A program made the translations under genes and the position numbers. From positions 5,052,501-5,116,500 of the forward strand of contig NZ_CP089391.1 of assembly GCF_027594865.1 (NCBI RefSeq): 64,000 nucleotides of DNA. Direction: 5' to 3'. Shown here piece by piece: positions 1 through 8,859 of the stretch (the stretch's first letter is position 1; every line of letters starts with the position of its first letter). The notes beneath the pieces are model-generated. The model searched no databases and was not told where the DNA came from. It saw only the letters and a program-made list of their open reading frames with translations. This DNA is from Bradyrhizobium xenonodulans. Its GTDB lineage: Bacteria; Pseudomonadota; Alphaproteobacteria; Rhizobiales; Xanthobacteraceae.

Positions 1-341
1 GCGAGGACAGGGAAGATGCTCTTGAAATGATCGACCAGAATGCCGCCGGCGCAGAACGGACGGAACACGTCCAGCGTCACCGGCAGATAGGGATAAGAGA
101 GCTTGGTGCCCTTCAGGTTCTTGACGACGTAGGGATCGAGCCCGCCGGCATGCGCTTCGACCGCCGCGCAATTGACGCGGGTGTCCCAGCCATATTTCGT
201 GTCGAGCCTCGCGTCGTTGGCGAGATTGCCGAACACCAATAGCGCGGTCAGTGCGATCAGGCAGGCGAGCCAGATGTTCCGCCGCGACGCCGTGTCGGCC
301 GAGGGTTCCAACCATCGTGCTGCACCGGTGACGTCGGACAC
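1..341 (-). CDS. Membrane protein N-terminus, probable polyprenyl-sugar-type glycosyltransferase (partial, cut by window edge)
   Basis: The reverse strand is open from position 341 to the window edge, so only about 113 N-terminal residues are visible. A GTG at 341 is the likely start; the frame is open further upstream but without a better start. Residues about 20-40 form a hydrophobic segment (LACLIALTALLVFG) that looks like a first membrane helix. An acidic, aromatic periplasmic-looking loop follows, with KYGWDTRVNC and LDPYVV. This N-terminus (one helix, then a short loop with YG.D) resembles GT87 or DUF2029 membrane glycosyltransferases, but catalytic parts lie outside the window, so that assignment is weak. 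The gene diverges from the MFS gene at 684. Confidence 0.55.
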   Translation of the reverse strand, partial: MSDVTGAARWLEPSADTASRRNIWLACLIALTALLVFGNLANDARLDTKYGWDTRVNCAAVEAHAGGLDPYVVKNLKGTKLSYPYLPVTLDVFRPFCAGGILVDHFKSIFPVL

Positions 342-683
342 AATCGGATACCCTGTTGGCTGGTTTCTCCCGGCGTCCACGCGGCGCCCGGTCCGACCAC
401 CATGGACAGGTTGGGTTGCGGATTCATCTCCCCGATGCGCGGCGCTCGCCGTTATGGTGAATCCCTGGTTGCCAGCGCTCTGCTTAAATGGCGCACCGCG
501 GGTCGACTGGCGCTCGGCCTGCCCCGATCCGGCGGCGCACGCTCATGTTTCAGCGGGTTGCCTGTCGCGCCCGGTTCACCAATTCTTGTCCGGCCCCCTC
601 CCGTCTGCCAGCCATCCCGAAACATGGGTTGTGCGACGCAGCATAAACGATCAAAAAGCCTCAGATTTTCAGAGGTGAGCTGC
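342..683. other. Divergent intergenic region with no gene seen
   Basis: About 340 bases separate the edge gene from the MFS exporter. The MFS reading frame runs open back to an ATG at 402. That stretch lacks hydrophobic or family-like sequence, and the ribosome site at 671-679 points to the later TTG start. It presumably holds the two divergent promoters, but I could not pick a convincing -35/-10 pair. Confidence 0.4.
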
Positions 684-1934
684 TTGTCCGACGTCAATGC
701 CGACGATTGGGTGTCCTCGGGACACCGCCCCATGGGTTTTCCGGAATTCGTCATCGTGATTGCCTCCATCATGGCGCTCAACCCGCTTGCGATGGACATG
801 ATGCTGCCGGCGCTGCCCAACATCGGGACAGCCTTCGGCATTCCCAACGCCAACCATCTTCAGCTGGTGCTGTCGACCTTTCTGATCGGCTTCGGTGCCG
901 GCCAGTTCGTCATGGGGCCGTTGTCGGACCGCTTCGGCCGTCGCCCGGTGCTGCTGGGCGGCATGGCGGTCTATGCGGTGGCGAGCGTGCTGGCGATTGC
1001 GGCGCCGTCGTTCGAGACGCTGCTGCTGGCGCGCGCGCTCCAGGGCTTCGGCACTTCGGCGACGCGCGTCATCGCCACGTCGATCGTGCGCGACTGTTAC
1101 GTCGGCCGCCGCATGGCGAGCGTGATGTCGCTTGCGATGATGATCTTCATCGCCGTCCCCGTGGTCGCACCCTCGTTCGGACAGGCGGTGCTGCTGGTGA
1201 CGCAATGGCGCGGCATCTTCGTCGTGCTGATGCTCTACGGTCTGCTCGCGCTCGCATGGAGTGTGCTGCGGCTGCCGGAGACCCTGCCTGAAAGCGAACG
1301 CAGGTCGCTCGCGCCGGCCGACGTGCTCGCCGCGTATTGGCAGACCGTAACCAACCGCCAGACCATCGGCTACGCGCTCGCCGCCGGCTGCGTCATGGGT
1401 GCGCTGTTCGCCTACGTCTTCGCGGCCCAGCAGGTGTTTGTCGGCATCTATCACCTCGGGCGTTATTTTCCGCTCGCCTTTGCCGCGATCGCGGCCGGCA
1501 CCGCCGTCGCCGGCTTCCTCAACGCCAGGTTTGTCGGGACCCTCGGCATGCGCGTGATCTCGCACGGCGCGCTGACGCTCTACACGGCGGTGGCGGGCGT
1601 GATGCTGCTGACGGAGAGCCTCGGCATGCTGCCGCTCTCCCTGTTCATGGTGCTCTCCGCCCTGATGATGTTCTCGTTCGGGATGATGGTCGCGAACTTC
1701 ACAGCGCTCGCCATGGAGCCGCAGGGCCATATCGCCGGCACCGCCTCCTCGCTCTACGGCTCGATCACGACGCTGATCGGCATCGTGGTCGGCATGGCGA
1801 TCGGCCAGAGTTTTGACGGCACGCTGCTGCCGTTCTCGGTCGGATTCTTCGCATCGACGCTCGCCGCGCTTGCGATCGTGCTGATGGTGGAAAAGGGGCG
1901 GCTGTTCAAGCCACATCATCGTCCCATCGGCTGA
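684..1934 (+). CDS. MFS multidrug efflux transporter, Bcr/CflA family
   Basis: An inner-membrane proton-coupled exporter of 416 residues, the usual size for Bcr/CflA proteins. The N-terminal helix carries the family-like MDMMLPALP at about residues 37-45. The MFS motif A is clear (GPLSDRFGRRPVL, about 78-90), and twelve hydrophobic segments can be traced. The frame extends to an ATG at 402, but I chose TTG at 684. It has a good ribosome site (AGAGGTGAG, 671-679) at normal spacing, and the upstream extension looks non-coding. The gene stands alone. The exported substrate cannot be told from sequence; known relatives export bicyclomycin, chloramphenicol or sulfonamides. Confidence 0.9.
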   Translation: MSDVNADDWVSSGHRPMGFPEFVIVIASIMALNPLAMDMMLPALPNIGTAFGIPNANHLQLVLSTFLIGFGAGQFVMGPLSDRFGRRPVLLGGMAVYAVASVLAIAAPSFETLLLARALQGFGTSATRVIATSIVRDCYVGRRMASVMSLAMMIFIAVPVVAPSFGQAVLLVTQWRGIFVVLMLYGLLALAWSVLRLPETLPESERRSLAPADVLAAYWQTVTNRQTIGYALAAGCVMGALFAYVFAAQQVFVGIYHLGRYFPLAFAAIAAGTAVAGFLNARFVGTLGMRVISHGALTLYTAVAGVMLLTESLGMLPLSLFMVLSALMMFSFGMMVANFTALAMEPQGHIAGTASSLYGSITTLIGIVVGMAIGQSFDGTLLPFSVGFFASTLAALAIVLMVEKGRLFKPHHRPIG

Positions 1935-1988
1935 GGAACTTCCCGGCCGCGTCGATGTTGTCCTGCAGCAATTCGAAAGGCCGCCTCA

Positions 1989-2129
1989 ATGGAACCGAAA
2001 CGCCGCGAAGATCATACTGCCCCGGATCGGACGGAAACGGAGCGCACGACGCCGAGCAGCGAACAGGCCGCGTTCACCGCGCCCTTCGCCAGCGAAGGCC
2101 TTGAAAGCGTGCGCGACAGCCATTGCTGA
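1989..2129 (+). CDS. Possible 46-residue small ORF, doubtful
   Basis: A short open frame starts at an ATG preceded by GAAAGG a few bases upstream and encodes a charged, Thr/Glu/Arg-rich peptide ending in Cys. It lies in the 200-base gap between the MFS gene and the convergent glycosyltransferase. There is no recognisable domain and no membrane or signal segment. It may be chance; I list it because the ribosome-site spacing is reasonable. Confidence 0.2.
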   Translation: MEPKRREDHTAPDRTETERTTPSSEQAAFTAPFASEGLESVRDSHC

Positions 2130-2138
2130 ACGCGCCCC

Positions 2139-3734
2139 CTACTTCGCAGCCCGGCTGCTCGAACTGAATTCATCGGCAGCGCTCTCGGGCGCCGTGCGCC
2201 CTCCGCTCGGCGGCACCATCAGCACCACCAGATCTCGCGTGACGCCGGCCCTGCCCCACAGCGTCGCCTGCACGGTGAATTCGCGCTTGACGAAGTGTTC
2301 GGCGCGGCCGGACACCCATTCCATCCATCGATTGCAATAGTCTTGGCCGCGGAAGCAGAGCGCGGCCCAGCCGCGGTCGAGCGTCGTCCTGCGCGGCAAG
2401 CCCCAGGTGTATTGGTACTCGAACGGCCGCGCGTAATGCGGATGATCGGGGCTGTAGAACGCCGTCGCGAAGGCGAGCGAATCATCACCGCTCACGGCAC
2501 TGAGCGGCTCGCCGGTCAGCTCGCGCCACTGGCGTGTCAGCTCCTTCGCCGTCTCCGCGTAGAAATTCCGCCCCTCTTCATAACCGTGATTGTTACGATA
2601 GACGGCGTGGATCGGCGCAGCGATCAATACGGCGGCAAGCGCGACGCCGGCGGTGATCACCGTGACGTTGACGGTATAAAACCGTTCGATCGGGTAGCGC
2701 GCACCGCAGACCACGAGCACGACAAACAGGAACAGGCCCTGCAGCGCCCACAGCGAAGGCAGATCCGTGCCCATCGCCAGCGATGTCAGCGCCGGCAGCG
2801 CAATCGTGCCGATCGCGATATAGAAGAGAAGCCGCAGAGCCGGGCTCATCGCGGCGAAGTCGGCAGGAAATTGCTTCAGCCGCGTGCCGGCGATGAGCAC
2901 CCAGAGCGCGGCCGACAGGCTTCCCGCCGCCGCCAGCCCCAACAGAAAATTCTTCACCTCGCCGAGCGAGGTGACGGCATCGCCGCTGGCGTGGTTCAGC
3001 GCGTAGGTGAAGGTCGAGGCACCCGTCGTCGCGACCCAGTAGATGTGCGGCGAGAGCACCACGAGCCCGGTAACGACCGATATCCAGGGCGAGGCCGAGG
3101 TGAAGTAGGCCCGTCGCGCCGGATGGACGATCGCGGCAAACGCAAAGCTCGCGACGAGAAAAACGGAATAGTATTTGCCGACCATCGCCAGCGCCGCCGA
3201 GCACGCCGCGGCGACCGCCCATAGCGCGGCGCGGGTTTCGAACGCACGCAGGAAACACCAGGTCGCCAGAGGCCACGTCGCCAGCAGCACCGAGTTGGCG
3301 TTAAAGCGCTGAGCATGGAACTGATAGGCCGGCGTCAGCATCAACAGCAGCAGCACCAGGATGCGCTTGTGTCCGGTCACGAACTGCCGCGCGATCAGAT
3401 CGACGAAGAACAGCGCAAGTCCCGCATTCGCCATCGCCATCAATTGCAACGACCAGTCACTCGGCGGAAAGACGAAGGTCCAGGCCGCCACGACCCAGCC
3501 CATCAGCGGCGGGTGCTTGTGATAGCCCCATGCGAAATGCTGCCCCAGCGTCCAGGCCTCGAGCGTGTCGGGATGCAGGCCACCGCCCGCATAGGCGACG
3601 ACCAGATAGAGCGTCCAGATCGCAACGAAGCTGACCAGGAGAAGCGGCACGGCCCAGCCTGCCTCGACCCCATCGAGCCAGCGCAGGAAAGGCCGGCGCC
3701 ATTGCGCCGGGGCGCGATCGGACCGTTCGGCCAT
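2139..3734 (-). CDS. GT39/ArnT-like membrane glycosyltransferase
   Basis: A polytopic membrane protein of about 531 residues, with one N-terminal helix, a loop, then many helices and a soluble C-terminal part of about 130 residues. Its layout matches the PMT_2/ArnT family, which moves sugars or mannose-like units from polyprenyl-phosphate carriers to lipid or protein acceptors on the periplasmic side. The loop contains DTLEAW (about 56-61) followed by HKHPP (72-76). These sit where relatives have an Asp-Glu pair and a DHPP motif; the same motifs are canonical in the second family member at 45436. The frame is open to a GTG at 3803. ATG 3734 is chosen because the protein looks natural from there, but no strong ribosome site decides it. 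Confidence 0.8.
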   Translation of the reverse strand: MAERSDRAPAQWRRPFLRWLDGVEAGWAVPLLLVSFVAIWTLYLVVAYAGGGLHPDTLEAWTLGQHFAWGYHKHPPLMGWVVAAWTFVFPPSDWSLQLMAMANAGLALFFVDLIARQFVTGHKRILVLLLLMLTPAYQFHAQRFNANSVLLATWPLATWCFLRAFETRAALWAVAAACSAALAMVGKYYSVFLVASFAFAAIVHPARRAYFTSASPWISVVTGLVVLSPHIYWVATTGASTFTYALNHASGDAVTSLGEVKNFLLGLAAAGSLSAALWVLIAGTRLKQFPADFAAMSPALRLLFYIAIGTIALPALTSLAMGTDLPSLWALQGLFLFVVLVVCGARYPIERFYTVNVTVITAGVALAAVLIAAPIHAVYRNNHGYEEGRNFYAETAKELTRQWRELTGEPLSAVSGDDSLAFATAFYSPDHPHYARPFEYQYTWGLPRRTTLDRGWAALCFRGQDYCNRWMEWVSGRAEHFVKREFTVQATLWGRAGVTRDLVVLMVPPSGGRTAPESAADEFSSSSRAAK

Positions 3735-3883
3735 CGCCTGGAATGCAAAATCGATCGGCAAGGGACTCAAATCGGCTAAGAAAATGATGCGGCCGGACGG
3801 CACATCTATTTCACAATCGAAACAAATAGCAATGACCGGAAACTGGAAGGGTTAAAGACAGACGCGAAGCTGACAAACGAAAA

Positions 3884-3910
3884 CGGCGCCGCGGATAGCA
3901 GCGGCACCGC
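3884..3910 (-). terminator. GC-rich stem-loop downstream of the first binding-protein gene
   Basis: CGGCGCCGC and a near-complementary GCGGCACCGC flank a short loop about 40 bases after the stop codon at 3950. The same arrangement, with homologous flanking bases, follows the duplicate gene at 5622-5649. There is no T-run, so this may be a transcript-stabilising hairpin and not a classical terminator. Confidence 0.4.
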
Positions 3911-3949
3911 ATGATGATTGGGATCAAAGGCGCGAAATGCGCCCTCTCC

Positions 3950-5566
3950 TTACTCGGTCTTGTCGATGTTCCAGAACACCGGGGTCGCCGGGCCGTCGAT
4001 GACACCGGTCAGCGATTTGCGCCAGGCGGTGGGCGCCTGATACTGGCCGAGCGGCATATAGAGCACCTGATCGTAGGCTTCCTTCTGGATCTCGGCCGCG
4101 ACCTTCTTCCGCTCGTCGAGCGAGGCAGCCCGAACGAAGGTGTCCTTGAGCTGCTCGATCCTGGCGTTCTCCGCCCAGCCGAACCAGCCGCCCTTCTTGC
4201 CCTGCCCGCCGACAGCGACGTTGGAGATCGGGTTGTCGACGTCGGCGCTGACCCAGTTCGTGATGAACATGTTCCAGCCGCCCTCCTTCGGGGGCTTCTG
4301 GCTGGCGCGACGGCTCACCACCGTCTGCCAGTCGGTGGCCTGCAGGTCGACCTTGAAGCCGGCCTCGCGCAATTGCTGGGCGACCACGATCGGCTGAGCC
4401 TTCAGCGTCAGCACGTCGCCCGGGGCCATCAGCACCACAGGCGTCCCGTCGTAACCGGACTCGGCGAGCGCCTTTTTGGCCGCGGCCATGTCGCCGCCCT
4501 TCGCAAGAGTCTCACCGCCAACCTCTGTCGCGAACGGCGTGTCGCAAATGAAGGCCGCGGCGCACGTCTTGTAGTACTTGGGATTGCCGATCAGCGCATC
4601 GAGCACGTCCTTCTGCTTGATCGCAAGGAATGCTGCACGGCGGACCTTGACGTTATCGAACGGTGGATGAAGGAAGTTCATCCGCGCGCCGGTCTGGAAT
4701 CCGAACTTGTTCAGAATCTCGACCTTGAGGTCCTTGTCGGCTTCAATGGCGGGCAACATTTCAATGGCGGGATTTTCCATGAAATCGATGTCGCCCGACT
4801 GAAGCGCGTTCAACGCCGTCTGCGCGTCCGGCATCGTAATCCATTCGACGCGGTCGATCTTCACCACCTTGCCGCCGGCGGTCCAGCTCGCAGGCTCCTT
4901 GCGCGGCAAATAGTCGGTGTTCTTGACGTAGACCGCCTTCACGCCGGGCTGGAATTCAGCCTGCACGAACTTGAAGGGGCCGGAGCCGATCTGCTCGGGG
5001 ATCTGCTTGTCCACCGGCGTCTCGGCGAGACGCTTCGGCATCATGAAAGCGACCCGCGAGGACGGCTTGCCGATCGATTCCAGCACGAGCGCGTACGGCT
5101 CCTTCAGCTTCAGCGTGATGGTCTTGGCGTCGGTCGCCTCGATGCTCGCGGTGAACAGCATCATCTGCTGGCCCATGCCATCGACGGCGGCCCAGCGCTT
5201 CAGGGAGGCAACGCAATCTTCCGCGGTGACCGGCGTACCGTCATGCCACTTCAAGCCGTCGCGCAGCGTGAAGGTGTAGGTCAGCTTATCGTCGGAGATC
5301 TTCCAGTCCGCCATCTGCGGCTGGATCTTGAAGTTCGAATCCGTCGCGATCAGCGTGTCATAGACCATGTAGCCGTGATCACGCGAGATATAGGCGCTGG
5401 TGAAGATCGGATCGAGGATGCGCAGATCCGAATGCATCACCGCGGCAATGGTCTTGCCTGCGGCAAGAACCGGCGAGGCTGGTGCCGAAAGCCCGAGGAC
5501 TGAAAGCGACAAAGCTGAAATTGCAAGTGTGGAGACGAACGTCCGGCGCCGCATGAGTTGGAACAC
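3950..5566 (-). CDS. Periplasmic peptide-type solute-binding protein (SBP_bac_5), copy 1
   Basis: A 538-residue family 5 extracellular binding protein of the DppA/OppA/NikA type. It delivers peptides or similar amides to the permease encoded at 8860-12373. The start is a GTG at 5566 with AGGAGAG seven bases upstream. The downstream ATG at 5554 lies too far from that site. The N-terminus has MRRRTFVS followed by a hydrophobic stretch and an ALA-like cleavage area near residue 35, compatible with Sec or Tat export. The body shows family features: a YTFTLRDGLKWHDG block and a C-terminal MPLGQY. It is a close paralogue of the gene at 5690, with long identical stretches. Substrate specificity is unknown. 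Confidence 0.93.
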   Translation of the reverse strand: MFQLMRRRTFVSTLAISALSLSVLGLSAPASPVLAAGKTIAAVMHSDLRILDPIFTSAYISRDHGYMVYDTLIATDSNFKIQPQMADWKISDDKLTYTFTLRDGLKWHDGTPVTAEDCVASLKRWAAVDGMGQQMMLFTASIEATDAKTITLKLKEPYALVLESIGKPSSRVAFMMPKRLAETPVDKQIPEQIGSGPFKFVQAEFQPGVKAVYVKNTDYLPRKEPASWTAGGKVVKIDRVEWITMPDAQTALNALQSGDIDFMENPAIEMLPAIEADKDLKVEILNKFGFQTGARMNFLHPPFDNVKVRRAAFLAIKQKDVLDALIGNPKYYKTCAAAFICDTPFATEVGGETLAKGGDMAAAKKALAESGYDGTPVVLMAPGDVLTLKAQPIVVAQQLREAGFKVDLQATDWQTVVSRRASQKPPKEGGWNMFITNWVSADVDNPISNVAVGGQGKKGGWFGWAENARIEQLKDTFVRAASLDERKKVAAEIQKEAYDQVLYMPLGQYQAPTAWRKSLTGVIDGPATPVFWNIDKTE

Positions 5567-5578
5567 TGAAGCTCTCCT

Positions 5579-5614
5579 GGAAAGTTTCTTGGGAAGTTTC
5601 TTGGAACGTTTCTC
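5579..5614 (-). repeat. Three tandem copies of a 12-bp unit between the duplicated binding-protein genes
   Basis: On the plus strand the units are GGAAAGTTTCTT, GGGAAGTTTCTT and GGAACGTTTCTC, directly adjacent. They lie just upstream of the GTG start and partly cover the ribosome-binding area of copy 1. The copy 2 gene has no such array upstream. Confidence 0.8.
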
Positions 5615-5621
5615 CTGGCGA

Positions 5622-5649
5622 GCGGCGCCGCTGATGACGGCGGCGCCGC
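5622..5649 (-). terminator. Stem-loop between the two binding-protein genes
   Basis: GCGGCGCCG (5622-5630) pairs perfectly with CGGCGCCGC (5641-5649) around a ten-base loop. It lies 40 bases after the stop of the copy 2 gene at 5690. No T-run follows. It may end or attenuate transcription, so that the two copies could be expressed at different levels. Confidence 0.5.
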
Positions 5650-5689
5650 GTGATGATCGGGATAAGAGGCGCAGGAATGCGCCCTCCCC

Positions 5690-7300
5690 CTACTCCGACT
5701 TGTCGACGTTCCAGAACAGCGGCGTTGCCGGGCCGTCGAGCACGCCGCTCAGCGATTTGCGCCAGCCGCTCGGCAGCAGGTACTGCCCGAGCGGAATGTA
5801 GATCACCTGCTCGTAGGCTTCCTTCTGGATCTCGGCGGCGATCTTCTTCTGCTCGTCGACCGAGGACGCGCGGACGAAGGTGTCCTTGAGCTGCTCGATC
5901 TTGGCGTCTTCCGCCCAGCCGAACCAGCCGCCCTTCTTGCCCTGGCCGCCGATCGAGAGATTGGCGATCGGGTTGGAGACGTCGGCCGCGACCCAGTTGG
6001 TGAAGAACATGTTCCAGCCGCCTTCCTTCGGCGGCTTCTGGCTGGCGCGGCGGCTCACCACCGTCTGCCAATCGGTCGCCTGCAGGTCGACCTTGAAGCC
6101 GGCTTCGCGCAGCAACTGGGCCGCAACGATGGGCTGCGCCTTCAGCGTCGTGACATCGCCCGGCGCCATGACCACGACCGGAGTGCCGTCATAGCCGGAT
6201 TCGGCGAGCGCCTTCTTGGCTTCCGCCATGCCGTTGCCCTTCACCAGGGTCTCGGCGCCGGCGTCGGTCGCGAGCGGCGTGTCGCAGATGAAGAACGCGC
6301 CGCAGACCTTCTGGTATTTGGCGTTGCCGACGAGCGCGTCGAGAACGTCCTTCTGATTCATCGCCAGGAAGGCGGCACGGCGCACCTTCACGTTGTCGAA
6401 CGGCGGATAAAGGAAGTTCATCCGGCCGAGCGTCTGGAAGCCGAACTTGTTCGAGACCTCGATCGTGATCTCCTTGTTCGCCTCCAGCAACGGCAGCATG
6501 TCGTAGGGCAGATTTTCCATGAAGTCGATGTCGCCCGACTGCAGCGCGTTCACCGCGGTCTGGGAGTCCGGCATGGTGATCCATTCGACGCGGTCGACCT
6601 TCACCACCTTGCCGCCGGAGGTCCAGCTCGACGGCTCCTTGCGCGGCACGTAATCGGTGTTCTTGACGTAGACCGCCTTCACGCCCGGCTGGAATTCCGA
6701 CGCCACGAACTTGAAGGGACCCGAGCCGATCTGCTCCGGAATCTGCTTGTCCGCCGGCGTCTCGGCGAGGCGCTTCGGCATCATGAAGGCGACGCGCGAG
6801 GACGGCTTGCCGATGGAGTCGAGCACGAGGCCGTAGGGCTCCTTCAGCTTGAGCGTGATGGTCTTGGCGTCGGTCGCCTCAATGCTCGCGGTGAAGTCCA
6901 GGAGCTTCTGGCCCATGCCGTCGACCGCGGCCCAGCGCTTCAGCGAGGCCACGCAGTCTTCCGCCGTCACCGGTGCACCGTCATGCCACTTCAGGCCGTC
7001 GCGCAGGGTGAAGGTGTAGGTGAGCTTGTCGTCGGAGATCTTCCAGTCCGCCATCTGCGGCTGGATCTTGAAGTTCGAATCGGTCGCCACCAGCGTGTCG
7101 TAGACCATGTAACCATGGTCACGCGTGATGTAGGCGGTGGTGAAGATCGGATCGATGATACGCAGATCCGAATGCATCACCGCGGTGAGGGTCTTGCCGG
7201 CCGCAAACACCGGCGAGGCCATCGCCGTGGACAGCGCGACGACCGACAGCGCAAGTGTGGAGGCGAACGCGCGACGCCCCCGGCGCATCAAGCTCAACAT
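5690..7300 (-). CDS. Periplasmic peptide-type solute-binding protein (SBP_bac_5), copy 2
   Basis: A 536-residue family 5 binding protein, near-duplicate of the gene at 3950 and transcribed first of the two. The start ATG at 7300 has a good ribosome site (AGGAGAG). The N-terminus has MRRGRRAFAS followed by a hydrophobic core and ASPVFA, a plausible export signal with Tat-like arginines. Differences from copy 1 cluster in segments such as the NLPYDMLPLLEAN region near residue 270 and in signal-proximal residues. The core and C-terminus are mostly identical. It diverges from the peptidase and transporter genes at 7564 onward, so one intergenic region (7301-7563) probably controls both directions. 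Confidence 0.93.
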   Translation of the reverse strand: MLSLMRRGRRAFASTLALSVVALSTAMASPVFAAGKTLTAVMHSDLRIIDPIFTTAYITRDHGYMVYDTLVATDSNFKIQPQMADWKISDDKLTYTFTLRDGLKWHDGAPVTAEDCVASLKRWAAVDGMGQKLLDFTASIEATDAKTITLKLKEPYGLVLDSIGKPSSRVAFMMPKRLAETPADKQIPEQIGSGPFKFVASEFQPGVKAVYVKNTDYVPRKEPSSWTSGGKVVKVDRVEWITMPDSQTAVNALQSGDIDFMENLPYDMLPLLEANKEITIEVSNKFGFQTLGRMNFLYPPFDNVKVRRAAFLAMNQKDVLDALVGNAKYQKVCGAFFICDTPLATDAGAETLVKGNGMAEAKKALAESGYDGTPVVVMAPGDVTTLKAQPIVAAQLLREAGFKVDLQATDWQTVVSRRASQKPPKEGGWNMFFTNWVAADVSNPIANLSIGGQGKKGGWFGWAEDAKIEQLKDTFVRASSVDEQKKIAAEIQKEAYEQVIYIPLGQYLLPSGWRKSLSGVLDGPATPLFWNVDKSE

Positions 7301-7563
7301 AAAGTCTCTCCTGACGTGAAACTGTTCAAAGGCAGGTTATTGATTGAGCATCAGGTTCGTTCCTTAGGCGAACTAACCTCATGCAATACCTTTATCTTTC
7401 GAGACTTGCAGACAGTCTTGAGCGCGTCAATCCGGTTTCGGTGCAGCCCATGGCATCGCACGCACGGGCTCCACAAGGTTCGGTTTGGCTCTACAACTCT
7501 CCACTCGTCCTGTCCGCGCCAATGCAATGCGCGTTCCATCTTCGAAGCTTGAGAGACATTAAG
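7301..7563. promoter_or_regulatory. Divergent control region of the peptide island
   Basis: This 263-base region separates the reverse binding-protein genes from the forward enzyme and transporter genes. It includes GTTCG (7355-7359) and CGAAC (7369-7373) as a short inverted repeat. It also contains TTGATTGAGCATCAG, an imperfect dyad. A frame open from 7381 would extend the M20 peptidase, but it reads as non-protein. No regulator gene is adjacent. Confidence 0.35.
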
Positions 7564-8694
7564 ATGAATCCAGCCAACCTTCCCTTCGATTCCGAGGCGA
7601 TGCTCGAGGGCCTGCGCACCTGGGTGGAATGCGAGAGCCCGACCTGGGACACGGGTGCCGTCAACCGCATGCTCGATATCGCAGCGCGGGATATGGCGAT
7701 CATGGGTGCGACGATCGAGCGCATCGCCGGCCGCCAGGGCTTTGGCGGCGTCATCCGCGCGCGCTTTCCCCACCCGAAGCAGGGCGAGCCGGGCATCCTG
7801 ATCGCCGGCCACATGGATACCGTTCATCCGGTTGGCACCATCGAGAAGCTGACATGGCGGCGCGAGGGCAACAGATGCTACGGCCCCGGCATCTACGACA
7901 TGAAGGGCGGCAACTACCTCTCGCTGGAAGCGATCCGGCAGCTCGCGCGCGCCTCGTTCACGACACCGCTGCCGATCACCGTGCTGTTCACGCCGGACGA
8001 GGAAGTCGGCACGCCCTCGACACGGGACATCATCGAGGCGGAAGCCGCGCGCAACAAATATGTGCTGGTGCCCGAGCCCGGCCGCGCCGACAACGGCGTC
8101 ACCACCGGACGTTACGCCATCGCGCGATTCAACCTCGAGGCGACGGGACGACCGAGCCACGCCGGCGCGACGCTCTCGGCGGGCCGCTCGGCGATCCGCG
8201 AGATGGCGCGGCAGATTCTCAGCATCGACGCGATGACGAGCGAGGATTGCACCTTCTCGGTCGGCGTCGTGCATGGCGGACAATGGGTCAATTGCGTTGC
8301 CACGACCGCGACCGGAGAAGCGCTCTCCATGGCCAAGCGCCAGGCCGACCTCGATCGCGGCGTCGAGAGGATGCTGGCGCTCTCCGGCACAACCAATGAT
8401 GTCACCTTCAAGGTGACGCGCGGCGTGACGCGGCCGGTGTGGGAGCCGGATGCCGGCACCATGGCGCTGTACGAAAAGGCGCGCGGCATCGCCAAATCGC
8501 TCGGCGCCGAGCTGCCGCATGCGAGCGCGGGCGGTGGTTCCGACGGCAACTTCACCGGCGCGATGGGCATTCCCACGCTCGACGGCCTGGGCGTGCGCGG
8601 CGGCAACGGCCACACGCTGGAAGAGTATATCGAGGTCGAGAGCCTCGTTGAGCGTGGTCGGTTGATGGCCGGCCTGCTCGCGACGCTGGAATGA
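7564..8694 (+). CDS. M20-family metallopeptidase, glutamate-carboxypeptidase-like
   Basis: A 376-residue zinc peptidase of the M20A group. The motifs are in order: AGHMDTVHP (His83, Asp85), YDMKGG (Asp112), and PDEEVG (Glu146-Glu147) supplying the general base and metal ligand. A dimerisation-type insert around RPSHAG follows, and the C-terminal GGNGHT carries the last His ligand. It probably cleaves C-terminal Glu-like or other amino acids from N-acyl or peptide substrates in the cytoplasm. The start at 7564 fits family length. The open frame back to 7381 is unlike the family. It is the first gene of the forward run feeding on substrates imported by the neighbouring ABC system. Confidence 0.9.
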   Translation: MNPANLPFDSEAMLEGLRTWVECESPTWDTGAVNRMLDIAARDMAIMGATIERIAGRQGFGGVIRARFPHPKQGEPGILIAGHMDTVHPVGTIEKLTWRREGNRCYGPGIYDMKGGNYLSLEAIRQLARASFTTPLPITVLFTPDEEVGTPSTRDIIEAEAARNKYVLVPEPGRADNGVTTGRYAIARFNLEATGRPSHAGATLSAGRSAIREMARQILSIDAMTSEDCTFSVGVVHGGQWVNCVATTATGEALSMAKRQADLDRGVERMLALSGTTNDVTFKVTRGVTRPVWEPDAGTMALYEKARGIAKSLGAELPHASAGGGSDGNFTGAMGIPTLDGLGVRGGNGHTLEEYIEVESLVERGRLMAGLLATLE

Positions 8695-8859
8695 GGGCAT
8701 CGCAGACACTGCCGCACGGCCGGGCTCGCTCCACGGCATGACGGCCATGTGTCGTTTCGGCGACCGATGGCACGGGAATTGCTGAATTCTTGGGCCGGTG
8801 GCAGAACCATGCCATGATGGTAAGCACTGCCGATTTGACTCTAATCTGACGGATCCCAC

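Noticed and set aside
402..683. N-terminal extension of the MFS transporter to ATG 402
   Set aside because: Extension residues are unlike the family and a good ribosome site precedes TTG 684.
7340..7354. FixK/FNR-type box (TTGAT...ATCAG)
   Set aside because: Spacer is odd and the right half is imperfect, so it is not a convincing FixK site.
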